Assembly (NCBI GenBank): GCA_965277595.1
Contig: CBDIDH010000002.1
Coordinates: forward strand, 1,178,001-1,242,000
Source: CBDIDH01 sp965277595
GTDB taxonomy: Bacteria > Planctomycetota > Planctomycetia > Isosphaerales > Isosphaeraceae
Direction of reading: 5' to 3'
DNA length: 64,000 nucleotides
In this document: positions 24,313-32,736 of the stretch, in pieces
Position numbering within the stretch: position 1 is the stretch's first letter
How the letters are laid out: every line of letters begins with the position of its first letter
Notes under the pieces: model-generated
Databases searched by the model: none
The model's input: the letters and a program-made list of their open reading frames with translations, nothing else
What the model was told of the DNA's origin: nothing
Program-made: the position numbers and the translations under genes

Positions 24313-24939
24313 ATGTTACAGGTCCAGAGCCCGGCCGGAGTCGCGGTGATCGATGACGAGGCCCTGGTGGGCCTCGCTCGTCAGGGGAGCCGCCCAGCCT
24401 GTGAAGAACTTTTCCAGCGTCATCGAGGCGTCGCCTACCGCGTCGCCTACCGGATGCTCGGTAACGAGCAAGACGCGCTCGATGCCGTGCAGGACGGCCT
24501 TCTCAAAGCCTTCTCCGCGCTTCAGGACTTCGACGGCCGGAGCGGATTCCGTACCTGGCTCGTTCGCGTGGTCTCCAACGCCGCCATCGACCTCGGCCGC
24601 AAACGCAGCCGGCGTCACGTTTTCGGATTCGGATTCGGAGAGTCCCCCCGCGCCGACCCCGGCGACGACGACGCCCACCGCGTCCTCGAACCCAGCATCG
24701 ACGACGACCCCGCCCGCGGCCTGTATCAGGCCGACGCCCGCCGGAGCCTCAACGCCGCGCTCGGCCGGCTCAGCCTCACCGTCCGCTCGACCTTCGTGCT
24801 TTTCGCCGAGGCAGGGCTGAGTTATAAAGAAATTGCCGAGGCTCAAAACGTCCCGATCGGCACCGTCATGAGCCGCCTCCACGCCGCCCGCCAGAAACTC
24901 CAGGCGTGCCCCGAACTCCAGGGACTCGACGATCCCTGA
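24313..24939 (+). CDS. ECF RNA polymerase sigma factor
   Basis: The 208-residue protein has sigma region 2 (CEELFQRHRGVAYRVAYRML, DALDAVQDGLLKAF, FRTWLVRVVSNAAIDLGRK) and region 4 (TFVLFAEAGLSYKEIAEAQN, VPIGTVMSRLHAARQKL). It directs RNA polymerase to a specific regulon, probably in response to an envelope signal relayed by the next gene. The linker between the regions is acidic (RADPGDDDAHRV). A 126-bp gap with a GATCGATC motif separates it from the putative anti-sigma gene. Confidence 0.93.
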   Translation: MLQVQSPAGVAVIDDEALVGLARQGSRPACEELFQRHRGVAYRVAYRMLGNEQDALDAVQDGLLKAFSALQDFDGRSGFRTWLVRVVSNAAIDLGRKRSRRHVFGFGFGESPRADPGDDDAHRVLEPSIDDDPARGLYQADARRSLNAALGRLSLTVRSTFVLFAEAGLSYKEIAEAQNVPIGTVMSRLHAARQKLQACPELQGLDDP

Positions 24940-25007
24940 ACCCGGCCCAATGTTTAAGATCACGAGCTGTGAAAAATCCTAAGTACCGCCGACATAAAGA
25001 AATAGAC

Positions 25008-25030
25008 TGATTGACCGATCGATCGATTGA
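25008..25030. repeat. GATCGATC self-complementary motif
   Basis: ATTGACCGATCGATCGATTG lies 36 bp upstream of the anti-sigma start. It is nearly self-complementary and resembles the motifs at 1,033 and 46,143. Its function is unknown. Confidence 0.35.
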
Positions 25031-25065
25031 GGGACGAACCATTTTCCGTCCCGGGAGTGAGACAG

Positions 25066-25746
25066 ATGGAGAGGCGATTTCCCATCCAGTGTGCCGACCT
25101 TCCCCAGGCGCCGGCAAACCCGGCCGATGACGCCGCCTTGGTCGACCACCTCGCCGCCTGCCCGCCTTGCGCCTCGCAGGCCCGTTTCGATGCCGCGCTG
25201 AGGCGGCTCTGGAACGCCAGCGCCCCGGTTGAACCCTCCGCGGCCACCTGGGACACCCTCTGGTCTCGTGTCTCCGACCGCCTTGATGACGCGGACACGG
25301 TTGCCCCCGACACGGGCCGCCGACCCCAAGCGATCACGGCCGACCTGCCCGTCGCCTCCTGGCGCCTGCACGCTCGAACCGCCTTCCTCGTCGCCCAGGC
25401 CGCCGCGATTCTCGTCGCCTTCACGCTCTGGGGAAGCCACCGGCTCAAACCCGAAGCACCCGTTCAGGTTGCGAACACGGTCACGACCCCAGCGATCGAG
25501 GCGCCACGTCCCGCGACGCCTCGCCTTGCCGTTGTTAACGTCGAGATCGAGGCGGGCGAGGTCGTGATGATCCACCTGACCGGCTCGAAGGTCCGGGCCG
25601 TCGCCCTTGGCCACGACGAACAGCGCCCCGATACGATCGACGAGAACCTGATCCTCTTCAACGACGCCGAGGCGATGGCCGGCATGCAAGAAACGTTCGC
25701 GGAGATGCAACATCATGCCCCCTCCGCATTTCCGCCGCCGGGCTGA
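25066..25746 (+). CDS. Putative anti-sigma factor, single-pass membrane protein
   Basis: The 226-residue protein has a short cytoplasmic N-terminal domain with an H-x3-C-x2-C-type motif (DHLAACPPCASQARFDAALR) as in zinc anti-sigma factors, then a transmembrane helix (ARTAFLVAQAAAILVAFTLW) and a periplasmic part of about 100 residues containing VVNVEIEAGEVVMIHL. The ATG at 25,066 was chosen over the frame start at 25,027 because MERRFPIQCADLP aligns better with the domain. Its end overlaps the following gene, so the three genes form an operon with the ECF factor. Confidence 0.75.
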   Translation: MERRFPIQCADLPQAPANPADDAALVDHLAACPPCASQARFDAALRRLWNASAPVEPSAATWDTLWSRVSDRLDDADTVAPDTGRRPQAITADLPVASWRLHARTAFLVAQAAAILVAFTLWGSHRLKPEAPVQVANTVTTPAIEAPRPATPRLAVVNVEIEAGEVVMIHLTGSKVRAVALGHDEQRPDTIDENLILFNDAEAMAGMQETFAEMQHHAPSAFPPPG

Positions 25747-26239
25747 CCCCTTGAGCCGACCGGCCTCGACCCTCATCCTGACGGCCCTGATCCTCGGCTC
25801 GGCCCTGGTCTCCGCCCGTGCGCGGGCTCAGGCTCCAGCGCAACCGAAGGCACTCGCCGACGACCTCGCGCGGCAGGTCACGCTCTTTGGGGTCCTGGCC
25901 TCGCCCCACGACCTGAAGACCGACCCGAAGCTCGCGAAGATCGAGCCTCAGCTTCGCAAACTCTTTCCGAAGCATGGGTTCCGTCTTCTCGACGTGCAGA
26001 GCAAGCGGCTCGTCTCGCGTCAATCGATCGGCTGCGACCTGGAATCGGGTTCGACCGCCGAGGTCACGCTTCTTCAGCCGATCGACGCCAACGGCAAGGT
26101 CCGGCTCCGCTGCCTGATCCGTTCCCCCGGTTCCGACCCCCTGGAAACGGTCGTCGCCACCCCCCCCAACCAGCTTTTCTTCTGTGACAAGACCCTTGCC
26201 GACGGCGCCCGCCTTCTGATCGCCGTCGGCGCTCGCTGA
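25715..26239 (+). CDS. Exported protein of unknown function
   Basis: The 174-residue protein overlaps the anti-sigma gene by 32 bp and has GGAG upstream of its ATG. A signal peptide is clear (STLILTALILGSALVSARAR then AQA). The mature part reads FGVLASPHDLKTDPKLAKIE, LRKLFPKHGFRLLDVQSKRL, and has two Cys (IGCDLE, FFCDK). No family is recognised. Its place suggests a role in signal input or as a target of the ECF system. Confidence 0.75.
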   Translation: MPPPHFRRRADPLSRPASTLILTALILGSALVSARARAQAPAQPKALADDLARQVTLFGVLASPHDLKTDPKLAKIEPQLRKLFPKHGFRLLDVQSKRLVSRQSIGCDLESGSTAEVTLLQPIDANGKVRLRCLIRSPGSDPLETVVATPPNQLFFCDKTLADGARLLIAVGAR

Positions 26240-26259
26240 TTTTCTTCGAAAACGAAAAG

Positions 26260-26329
26260 ACGATCGGCCGCCTCCCAGGCTTTCTGGCCTCGCCAAACGA
26301 GGTCCCGAAACGGGTCGACGGCCGATCGT
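26260..26329. ncRNA. Putative structured element (stem closing three small hairpins)
   Basis: ACGATCGGCCG (26,260-26,270) pairs perfectly with CGGCCGATCGT (26,319-26,329). Inside, three small hairpins can form: CCAG/CTGG (26,275-26,287), CCTCG/CGAGG (26,288-26,302) and CCCG/CGGG (26,304-26,314), giving a cloverleaf-like four-way junction. It lies 20 bp after the exported protein gene. It may be an RNA element, a terminator-like structure or a DNA cruciform. An alternative pairing AGGC/GCCT competes with the first hairpin. Confidence 0.4.
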
Positions 26330-26660
26330 GACGGTTACGCAGAAGTCGAGCGGGCAAGCGACGCCCAGGGGTGCCGGCCACGTCGCGGCCCTTGATGGCT
26401 CGGCCTTTGCGATCCGTCCAACTCAAGAGTGTCTGACAAGATTCGAATCGAACAGGAAGGGCCGATCCCTGGCCCTCTGACCCCTCGGCCGTCGCATCCC
26501 TCCGTGGAGACGACCGGTCATCCGGGGTCACCTCCAGCCATCCCTGGCCGGGTCAATCCTCCTTGACTGACAATCTTCCAGATCGGCATTCCTTCTGGTC
26601 CGGCTGCAAGGATTTTTCCTTTCCGTCCTCCCCCCGATTCCTCCTGAATCACCTCCTTCC

Positions 26661-26749
26661 CCCCTTTCTCCCCTTTGCCCTTTCTCCCCATTTGCCCTTT
26701 TGCAATCATCCACGACCCTCGGTCATTGGTCCTCGGTCATTGGTCATGG
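26661..26749. repeat. Family B array followed by inverse A array
   Basis: CCCTTTCTCCCCTTTGCCC-type units (26,661-26,702) are followed by CTCGGTCATTGGTCCTCGG-type units (26,718-26,749). The rest of the 640-bp gap from 26,240 to 26,880, apart from the structured element, shows no gene. Confidence 0.85.
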
Positions 26750-26880
26750 TTTCCCCTTCCCAATTTGCCGTTGACGCCCCGCCCAAACCGCGCTAGACTC
26801 CGACCCCCTTGGCACGGCCCAAAACTCGGTGTCGGCCCGTCGTTGGTTGGAATGAGTCGACGCGGAAAGGATTCCGCCCC

Positions 26881-27786
26881 ATGGACCGGAAACTCTGGCT
26901 GCTCGTCGCGGCAATCGCCACCGTGGCCGGTTGTACCTCGCTCCGCGGCAAGGCCGATCACTCCGACGCCGACCAGGGATTCTCGATCCTCGGCGGCCAG
27001 CGCGGTCAGGTGATCGAGCCGAAGCGGTGCGGCCTCAAGGTGCTCATCATCCCCAGGCCGCTCCACGACAGGGCGGTCGATACCTCCGTCTGGAGCGCCG
27101 CCGACGAACAGGCGGTGCCGGCCGAGGTCCGACGCGCCTTGCAGGCCAACGGCTTACGCATCGGCGTGATTACCGGCGGTCTCCCCTCCGCGCTCGAAAC
27201 CGCGGTGAACGCCCCGCCGCCGAACAAGATCGACCCGGCCGAGTTCGACCTGCCCGACGGCTCGAATACCCTGGTCAGCCTCGCCGAGGCCACCCCCCAG
27301 GCCAGCCTTCTTCTCAATCGCGACGGCCACGCCTTCGGCCGCGACTACAAGGAAGCCAGCGGTTGGTTCCGCGTCACCGTCAGCCAGGACGGCGCCACCG
27401 GGGTCTCGCTCCGGTTCGTTCCCGAGATCCACCACGGCCCGGTCACCCGTCAGTACGATTCGCTGAGCAACGGCGTCGGATCGCACAACCAGATGCAGTT
27501 CGTCCTCAAGGACGGCCAGCAAGAAGAGACCCTCCGCGACCTCGCCGCGACCCTCACGCTTCAGCCCGACCAGGTCGTCGCGATCGGCTGCGATCCCGAC
27601 CGCCCCAGCAGCCTTGGCGCCTTCCTCTTCACCCAGGCCGAGGCGAACAGCGACCGCCTCCTTCAAAAGATCGTTCTCATCTACGCCTCGCGGAACACCG
27701 CCGGCGAGCCCGGCAGTCGCCCCTCTCCCAAATCCCGCCTCTTCCCGGTCGATCCCGCCGACCTGAAACCGGGGAAGAGCGAATAG
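26881..27786 (+). CDS. Putative lipoprotein of unknown function
   Basis: The 301-residue protein starts at the ATG 26,881 (AAAGGA upstream). Its N-terminus MDRKLWLLVAAIATVAGCTS is a lipoprotein signal with lipobox VAGC, so the mature protein is probably attached to a membrane. The body contains RCGLKVLIIPRPLHD, FDLPDGSNTLVSLAEA, and FRVTVSQDGATGVSLRFVPE followed by IHHGP; repeated beta-strand character is likely. No enzyme motif is seen. It is monocistronic, flanked by repeat loci. Confidence 0.8.
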   Translation: MDRKLWLLVAAIATVAGCTSLRGKADHSDADQGFSILGGQRGQVIEPKRCGLKVLIIPRPLHDRAVDTSVWSAADEQAVPAEVRRALQANGLRIGVITGGLPSALETAVNAPPPNKIDPAEFDLPDGSNTLVSLAEATPQASLLLNRDGHAFGRDYKEASGWFRVTVSQDGATGVSLRFVPEIHHGPVTRQYDSLSNGVGSHNQMQFVLKDGQQEETLRDLAATLTLQPDQVVAIGCDPDRPSSLGAFLFTQAEANSDRLLQKIVLIYASRNTAGEPGSRPSPKSRLFPVDPADLKPGKSE

Positions 27787-27864
27787 ATTTTCCGTGAAAC
27801 GTAAAGAAAACGAATAGCCTGATTTATCCGCCGCCATCAAATCGATCCATGTCCGTCTTTAATT

Positions 27865-28182
27865 CATGACCAATGACCAAGAGAATTTTTGCAAACCAGG
27901 ATCTGATTTTGATGTAAGGCCAAAGGACACAAGGCCAAAGGCCAGATTTTCCCCTTCCGTCCCTTGTCTTCCGCCCTTTGTCCTTCTCCCCTCTGTCCTT
28001 CCGCCCTTTGTCCTTCTGCCCTTTGTCCTTCTGCCCTTTGTCCTTCTCCCCTTTGTCCTTCTGCCCTTTGTCCTTCTCCCCTTTGTCCTTCTGCCCTTTG
28101 TCTTTAATAACTATTCCTCAACGACCATGATGACCGAACAGGTGGATTTTTCGGTCATCGGTCCTTGGTGCTTGGTCATCAA
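27865..28182. repeat. Large composite heptamer element A-B'-B-A'
   Basis: Order: family A (TGACCAATGACCAA, 27,865-27,880), inverse B (AAGGCCAAAGGACACAAGGC, from 27,916), a long direct B array (27,951-28,106) with a local 15-bp period (CTGCCCTTTGTCCTT), and inverse A (TCGGTCATCGGTCCTTGG, from 28,151). It has the same nested inverted plan as the locus at 24,022. The remaining gap bases hold no gene. Confidence 0.92.
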
Positions 28183-28412
28183 GACCTTTCAATTCTCCTG
28201 GGCCGATCGACGCGAACCTTGACCGCGAGAATGGAGTCTCCCTCCCAATGGACGGACAACCAATCGGGGCGGACGGGCCTGGCGGAACCTCGGGCGCGGT
28301 CAAGCGCTGGGTCTCTCACGCCGGCCACGGTTCCACCAGCCTGGGAGCCGTCGCGGCCGTCGCCGGACCCCACGTCCGCCGGCCGATTCGATGGCTGGAG
28401 AGACCTTTTTCC

Positions 28413-29501
28413 GTGTCGACCTCATCATCCCACGCTCATGACGATCCCAGACCGCGACTGATCACGCTCGACGGCTCCGAGGGCGAAGGCGGCGGCCAGA
28501 TCCTCCGCACGGCCCTGACGCTCGCGCTGCTGACCGGCCGCCCCTTCCGCGTCGTCAAGATCCGGGCCAACCGCGAGAAGCCCGGCCTTCGGCCTCAGCA
28601 TCTCTCCGCCGTCCTCGCCGCCGCCGACCTTGGCGGGGCCGACGTCTCGGGCGCCTCGGTCGGTTCGCGCGACCTGACCTTCCGCCCAGGCTCCTACACC
28701 CCCCGCGACCTCTCGATCGACATTGGCACCGCCGGCGCGACCGCCCTGGTTCTCCAGACTCTCCATCTTCCGCTCGCCTTGCGTTCCGATCGGCCACTTC
28801 GTGTCACCTTGACGGGGGGCACCTTCAACCTCAAGGCGCCGTCGTATCCCTTTCTTGACGCGACCTGGAGCGCCCATCTTGCCTCGCTTGGGGCTCCGAT
28901 CGCGCTGGCGATGCCCGAGGCCGGGTTTTACCCACGCGGCGGCGGTCACCTCGATGCCTGGATCGAGCCCGCCCGAATCCAATCTCTGACACAGATCAAA
29001 CGCGGTCGACTGGTCCGAATCGACGGCCTCGCCGGTGTCGCTCGGCTGCCGATCGCGATCGTCGACCGGATGCGCAACCGGGTTCTCGACCGTCTTGGCA
29101 ACGATCGACAAGACGAGGCCGAGATTGCACTTACGTCGATTTCCTGGCCCGGTTCCTCGCCCGGCGCCGCGATTGCGCTCTCGGCCGTTTATGACGGGGT
29201 GAGCGTCCCCGCGACGTTCGTCGGCCTTGGCGAGCGCGGCAAGCCCGCGGAAGCGGTCGCCGACGAGGCGATCGACGAATTCCTCGCCCATCACGACGCC
29301 CCCGGCGGCGCCTTTGATCCGCACTCGGCCGATCAGGTCATGATTCCGCTGGCGCTTGCGAGCGGCCGGAGCGAGTACACCGTCTCGACCGTGACCGAGC
29401 ACCTCCGCACCAACGCCCGGACGATCCACGCCTTCCTCGATCGCTCGATCACCATCACCGAGCCGACCTCCGATCATCCCGGCCGAGTCGTCATCGCCTG
29501 A
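28413..29501 (+). CDS. rtcA: RNA 3'-terminal phosphate cyclase
   Basis: This enzyme converts RNA 3'-phosphate ends to 2',3'-cyclic phosphates with ATP. The 362-residue protein starts at GTG 28,413 with GGAGAG 10 nt upstream; the frame is open to 28,248 but the normal length favours the GTG. Motifs: LDGSEGEGGGQILRTALTLA, NREKPGLRPQH, DIGTAGATALVLQTL, YPRGGGH and, near the C-terminus, DQVMIPLALASG followed by TEHLRTN with the expected nucleophilic His. The usual partner ligase rtcB and regulator rtcR are not in the window. Confidence 0.93.
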   Translation: MSTSSSHAHDDPRPRLITLDGSEGEGGGQILRTALTLALLTGRPFRVVKIRANREKPGLRPQHLSAVLAAADLGGADVSGASVGSRDLTFRPGSYTPRDLSIDIGTAGATALVLQTLHLPLALRSDRPLRVTLTGGTFNLKAPSYPFLDATWSAHLASLGAPIALAMPEAGFYPRGGGHLDAWIEPARIQSLTQIKRGRLVRIDGLAGVARLPIAIVDRMRNRVLDRLGNDRQDEAEIALTSISWPGSSPGAAIALSAVYDGVSVPATFVGLGERGKPAEAVADEAIDEFLAHHDAPGGAFDPHSADQVMIPLALASGRSEYTVSTVTEHLRTNARTIHAFLDRSITITEPTSDHPGRVVIA

Positions 29502-29512
29502 TCCCTACCAAA

Positions 29513-29569
29513 AGGGGCAGGACAAAGGACAAGCTGCCCTCTGTCTTTGCCCTTTGCCCTTTGCCCTCA
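29513..29569. repeat. Family B inverted pair
   Basis: GGGGCAGGACAAAGGACAAG (inverse) is followed by CTGCCCTCTGTCTTTGCCC and further TTTGCCC units. It begins 11 nt after the rtcA stop, between convergent rtcA and the RbfA-like gene. Confidence 0.85.
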
Positions 29570-29604
29570 ACCAGTTACAACTCACCCGACCCAACGTCCC
29601 CCCC

Positions 29605-30075
29605 TCATTCCCCATCCACCCCTGGCGGAGCAACCTGAAAGCTCAGAACGGGCACCTTCCGACGCGTCACGGCGCTGGCAATCTCGGTCCTGAGCCAGCC
29701 GGACGCGCGGTCGAGCCGCGCCAGAATCTCGGCCGGTTCGACCGGCTCCCGCTCAAAGGGCGGTCGCAACGCCACGGTGACCAGCAGCCGCGAGGCATCC
29801 GGCGCGGGCGTGACCGAGACAATCCGCAGGCCGCTCAAAATCGCGTCGCGCGTATCACCGGCAAGCACCGCGTCGAGCGTCTCGGCCACCTGCCTGCCAA
29901 GCTGCCGCCCCTTGCGCGAGGTCGACGCCCCCGGAGTTCGCGCCGACTCGGCCGATCGATGTTGCTTCATCTTCGCTCGGGCAATCTCGCGAGGATCAAC
30001 GCCATCCTCGGGACCGACCTCGCCACAAACCTGCCTCATCGCCCGCCGCGTCGGCTTCCGTTTCCCCAGCGTCAT
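29605..30075 (-). CDS. rbfA: RbfA-like ribosome-binding factor
   Basis: RbfA helps mature the 30S subunit. The 156-residue protein carries an RbfA-type KH domain in its C-terminal two thirds: RQVAETLDAVLAGD, ILSGLRIVSVTPAPDASRLL, then ILARLDRASGWLRTEIASAV and RRKVPVLSFQVAP. The N-terminal 45 residues (KRKPTRRAMRQVCGEVGPED) are extra or divergent. I chose the ATG at 30,075; an in-frame TTG at 30,123 would add 16 residues (MGKKSGVHAKRRR). The match is by pattern, and the family is divergent. Confidence 0.72.
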   Translation of the reverse strand: MTLGKRKPTRRAMRQVCGEVGPEDGVDPREIARAKMKQHRSAESARTPGASTSRKGRQLGRQVAETLDAVLAGDTRDAILSGLRIVSVTPAPDASRLLVTVALRPPFEREPVEPAEILARLDRASGWLRTEIASAVTRRKVPVLSFQVAPPGVDGE

Positions 30076-30198
30076 CAATAAGAACCGCCTTCGCTTCGCG
30101 TGAACCCCCGATTTCTTTCCCAAAACGCCGTCCGTTCGACAGACGTCCCGAGATCCCTTCAGGTTCGCGCAAAGCAGGGCAAGTCCTCTATCCTCTTC

Positions 30199-31875
30199 TT
30201 ACAGATACCCAAGATCCGCCAGACGTTGCTGGATCTCGGCATCCTCTTCCTCGGTGTATGCAACGGGAAGAGGCTCCACGGGCGCGGACTCGACCGAGGT
30301 CGACTCACCCGGCGCAACGGCTGGAACCATCGCCGGGTCAAGGATTTCGGTCAAGACGCGGCCATCCATGTCGTCGGGAACGGGAACGCCGAGCAGATGA
30401 AGAACGGTGGGCGCGATGTCAAGCAGGTCGGCATCGGCTTCAAGCGTCGCGCCGGGGCGAAAGGCGGCCCCCTTGGCGATGAAGACGCCCTCCATCCGGT
30501 GATCGCCGGTCGGGCCGAAGGCCGGAGAAATCAGCCGGTTCGTCGTGAAGTCGTGCAGCCCGATCGTCCGATAACGCCAGTCGCCCAGCACGACAGTCAA
30601 ATCGGGCGCAAGATGAGCGTGCGGGCCATGATAGAGGTCGTCGCGCTCGTAAACCGTCTCGACCAGCGGGGCGCCGGTCTCGGGGTGCGGAATCGCCAGC
30701 AAGGCCGCCTTGAGGTCGTCCAGATACGGCCTCGCGTCTTCGGGGGCGAGGCACCCTTGAGGCTGACGCCCCTTGATGTTCAGGAAAATTTGACCGAAGT
30801 TGCCTTGCGCATACGCCTTGGTTCGCGACCAGTCGATATGTCGCCTCGACAGAAAGGCCGACTCGCCCAGGCGCTCGACCCAGCCAGTCTGCTTGCCCCG
30901 AAACCGGCTCACCCGCTGATCGGCCAGGCCCAGCTTCACCATCTGCTGATAAACAAATCGCGGGGTCAGCCCTTGCTTGTAAAACCAGTGCTTCTGGCGG
31001 ACGTAAAACGAATCTTCGAGCGCGATATCACCCCGTTCGAGCAGCCAGACGTTGAAGTTGACGTACCACTCGATCGGCCCGAACCCGTGATCGCTCAACA
31101 AGATCAGCGCCGTGTCGCGCGGCAGGGCCGCCTCGATCTCACCGACCCCTCGGTCCAGCGCCGCCCAGAAATCGCGGCACCCCTGGCGGAGCGCATCGAG
31201 ACGCTTTTCCTGACCACGTCTCGCCGCGTGGGTCTCGTCCCAGACGTGCCAGAGTTCATGCTGAATCCGGTCGGTCGCCATCAGGTCGAACATGAAGAGG
31301 TCCCACCCGCAGCGACCCATCAAGAACTTGACGGCCTCCAGATGGTGTTCGAGATACCCGCGCAGGTCGTTGAGCGTCTCGGCCTCTCGACCGCCGTCGT
31401 GCGTGGCGGTGTTCCAGGCCCGATACGGCCCAACCGCCTTCTCCAGGTCCGCGAAGATCGCCGGATCGCTCGCGAAATCCGGGGCGTCTTCCGGGCTGAG
31501 AAAATCTCCGAGATAAAAGCCCGGCGCGGATCGGGGCGGATAGCTCATCGGCACACCCCCGGCCACGGTCGCCTTGCCGTGCCGGCCGGCAATCTCCCAG
31601 ACAAGCTCCGTCTTGATCGCGCGCGACGAATTTACCCGACCCCGCAACGGGTTGTGCGCATATTCCAGGAACTCGAAAACGCCATGCTTGCCCGAGTTCT
31701 TGCCCGTCATGACCCCCGTCCAGGCCACCGGGCTGAGCGGCGGAAAGACCGACCGAAGCGTCCCCGAAACCCCCTCGTCCATTAATCTGGAGAGGTTAGG
31801 CAGGATGCCTTCGCGAGCCAGCGGCGTCAAGAGATCCCAGGTCGCCCCGTCCATCCCGAGCACGAAGACCTTCAT
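30199..31875 (-). CDS. Alkaline phosphatase superfamily phosphodiesterase/hydrolase
   Basis: The 558-residue protein begins MKVFVLGMDGATWDLLTPLA. The AP-superfamily metal and nucleophile positions are visible: D9 in GMDGATWD, the PLSPVAWTGVMTG nucleophile segment (Thr53), FDLMATDRIQHELW, LLSDHGFGP and a late GDHRMEGVF. It resembles type I phosphodiesterases/nucleotide pyrophosphatases that handle phosphate diesters or sulfates; the substrate is not predictable. The frame is open to 31,971, but the ATG at 31,875 fits the family start. It ends with an acidic tail (AYTEEEDAEIQQRLADLGYL). Confidence 0.9.
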   Translation of the reverse strand: MKVFVLGMDGATWDLLTPLAREGILPNLSRLMDEGVSGTLRSVFPPLSPVAWTGVMTGKNSGKHGVFEFLEYAHNPLRGRVNSSRAIKTELVWEIAGRHGKATVAGGVPMSYPPRSAPGFYLGDFLSPEDAPDFASDPAIFADLEKAVGPYRAWNTATHDGGREAETLNDLRGYLEHHLEAVKFLMGRCGWDLFMFDLMATDRIQHELWHVWDETHAARRGQEKRLDALRQGCRDFWAALDRGVGEIEAALPRDTALILLSDHGFGPIEWYVNFNVWLLERGDIALEDSFYVRQKHWFYKQGLTPRFVYQQMVKLGLADQRVSRFRGKQTGWVERLGESAFLSRRHIDWSRTKAYAQGNFGQIFLNIKGRQPQGCLAPEDARPYLDDLKAALLAIPHPETGAPLVETVYERDDLYHGPHAHLAPDLTVVLGDWRYRTIGLHDFTTNRLISPAFGPTGDHRMEGVFIAKGAAFRPGATLEADADLLDIAPTVLHLLGVPVPDDMDGRVLTEILDPAMVPAVAPGESTSVESAPVEPLPVAYTEEEDAEIQQRLADLGYL

Positions 31876-32303
31876 CCGACCCCCGGTCCTTCCCGAAACC
31901 CCCAGACCTCGCCTTCGGCCCCTGGGCTCTCCGTCGCTTCCAAAGAAAAAGCCCAGAAAGACCCCTCCCACGGTCTCCGCAGTTTACCGGAATCGCGCTT
32001 CCGCGTGCGATCCCGCTTTCTGGAAGTGTCACGCTTCGGCCGCTTGCGCCTTTTTGCTTGAGTTTTTAGCAATCTTGACCAAAATTTGGGCTTCAAAAAA
32101 GCCTGGTGACTTCCCAACCCCCCTCATCGCGAAAGTCACCTGTCAATATAAATCGTGATTCAGACGCGACTTGAAACAATTCCTGGAATTCCAATCGCGG
32201 AGAAAAACGAAGCGGCACGCGGGGTGCAATATCCCTCTCTCATGACAGCAAGCCGGTGAGGTTGAAAGCCGGAACCGGTGAGTTGCCTTGAACTTACGCA
32301 AGC
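31876..32303. other. Gap upstream of the phosphodiesterase gene
   Basis: About 430 bp without a convincing gene. The base composition falls toward AT around 32,050-32,160, which may mark the promoter region of the - strand gene. Confidence 0.4.
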
Positions 32304-32364
32304 GATCACGAGCAAGCGTCGTTCTCCCTGGCTGTGCCCGGCTCCCTCGGGGGGAGCCGGGCTT
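32304..32364 (+). terminator. Duplicated 61-bp terminator module, copy 1
   Basis: GCCCGGCTCCC and GGGAGCCGGGC form a near-perfect stem around TCGGG, followed by TTTTT. The 61 bases beginning GATCACGAGCAAGCG are identical to 32,737-32,797. No clear + strand gene ends just upstream. Confidence 0.75.
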
Positions 32365-32370
32365 TTTCCC

Positions 32371-32685
32371 TCACGCTGTTTCGATAGGTTCGCCTTTGTC
32401 CTGATCGATTCGTGGAAATCCTGTCGCGGTGAAGTCGTCGACGGAGGCTCCTTCCGTGACCGTAGCCGTCTGTTTGTTCGTCGTGATCCTTGGCGTGGAA
32501 GTCGCTTCCCAGTTTCGCCCAAGGCCGACGGCTTCCTTGTTGCAGTTAAAGACCGATCCCACCGCCAAGCCTCGATAACGAACGCCAACGTTCGAGACTG
32601 GCAGCTTGGAGGATTCGGTGGTTTTCTCGCTTGGAAGGCGAGACCTGGGGATTTTGTCGCTCTTGAATTCTATCTTGTTGGTCAT
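32371..32685 (-). CDS. Possible small protein between duplicated terminators (104 aa)
   Basis: The frame reads MTNKIEFKSDKIPRSRLPSE and later SNVGVRYRGLAVGSVFNCNK and TTNKQTATVTEGASVDDFTA. Its composition (Thr, Asn, Lys) looks protein-like and unlike the shadow frames elsewhere in this GC-rich DNA. There is no good ribosome-binding site, and I recognise no family. The lower GC of the segment and its flanking by two copies of the same terminator suggest foreign origin. A + strand frame over the same bases is equally long. Confidence 0.35.
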   Translation of the reverse strand: MTNKIEFKSDKIPRSRLPSEKTTESSKLPVSNVGVRYRGLAVGSVFNCNKEAVGLGRNWEATSTPRITTNKQTATVTEGASVDDFTATGFPRIDQDKGEPIETA

Positions 32686-32736
32686 TCAAATTTGACGGAA
32701 TGGCATTTCCTTCTTCTCTTTACGCCAAAAGCGATC

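Noticed and set aside
26260..26329. tRNA gene
   Set aside because: The cloverleaf-like folding lacks the T-loop, D-loop and arm sizes of a tRNA.
18980..28182. Insertion sequences or transposons
   Set aside because: No transposase-like frame was seen. The inverted ends of the composite heptamer elements are the only mobile-like sign.
27866..28222. A 118-residue frame with PFVLL repeats
   Set aside because: It translates the long B array of a composite repeat and has no ribosome-binding site or domain.
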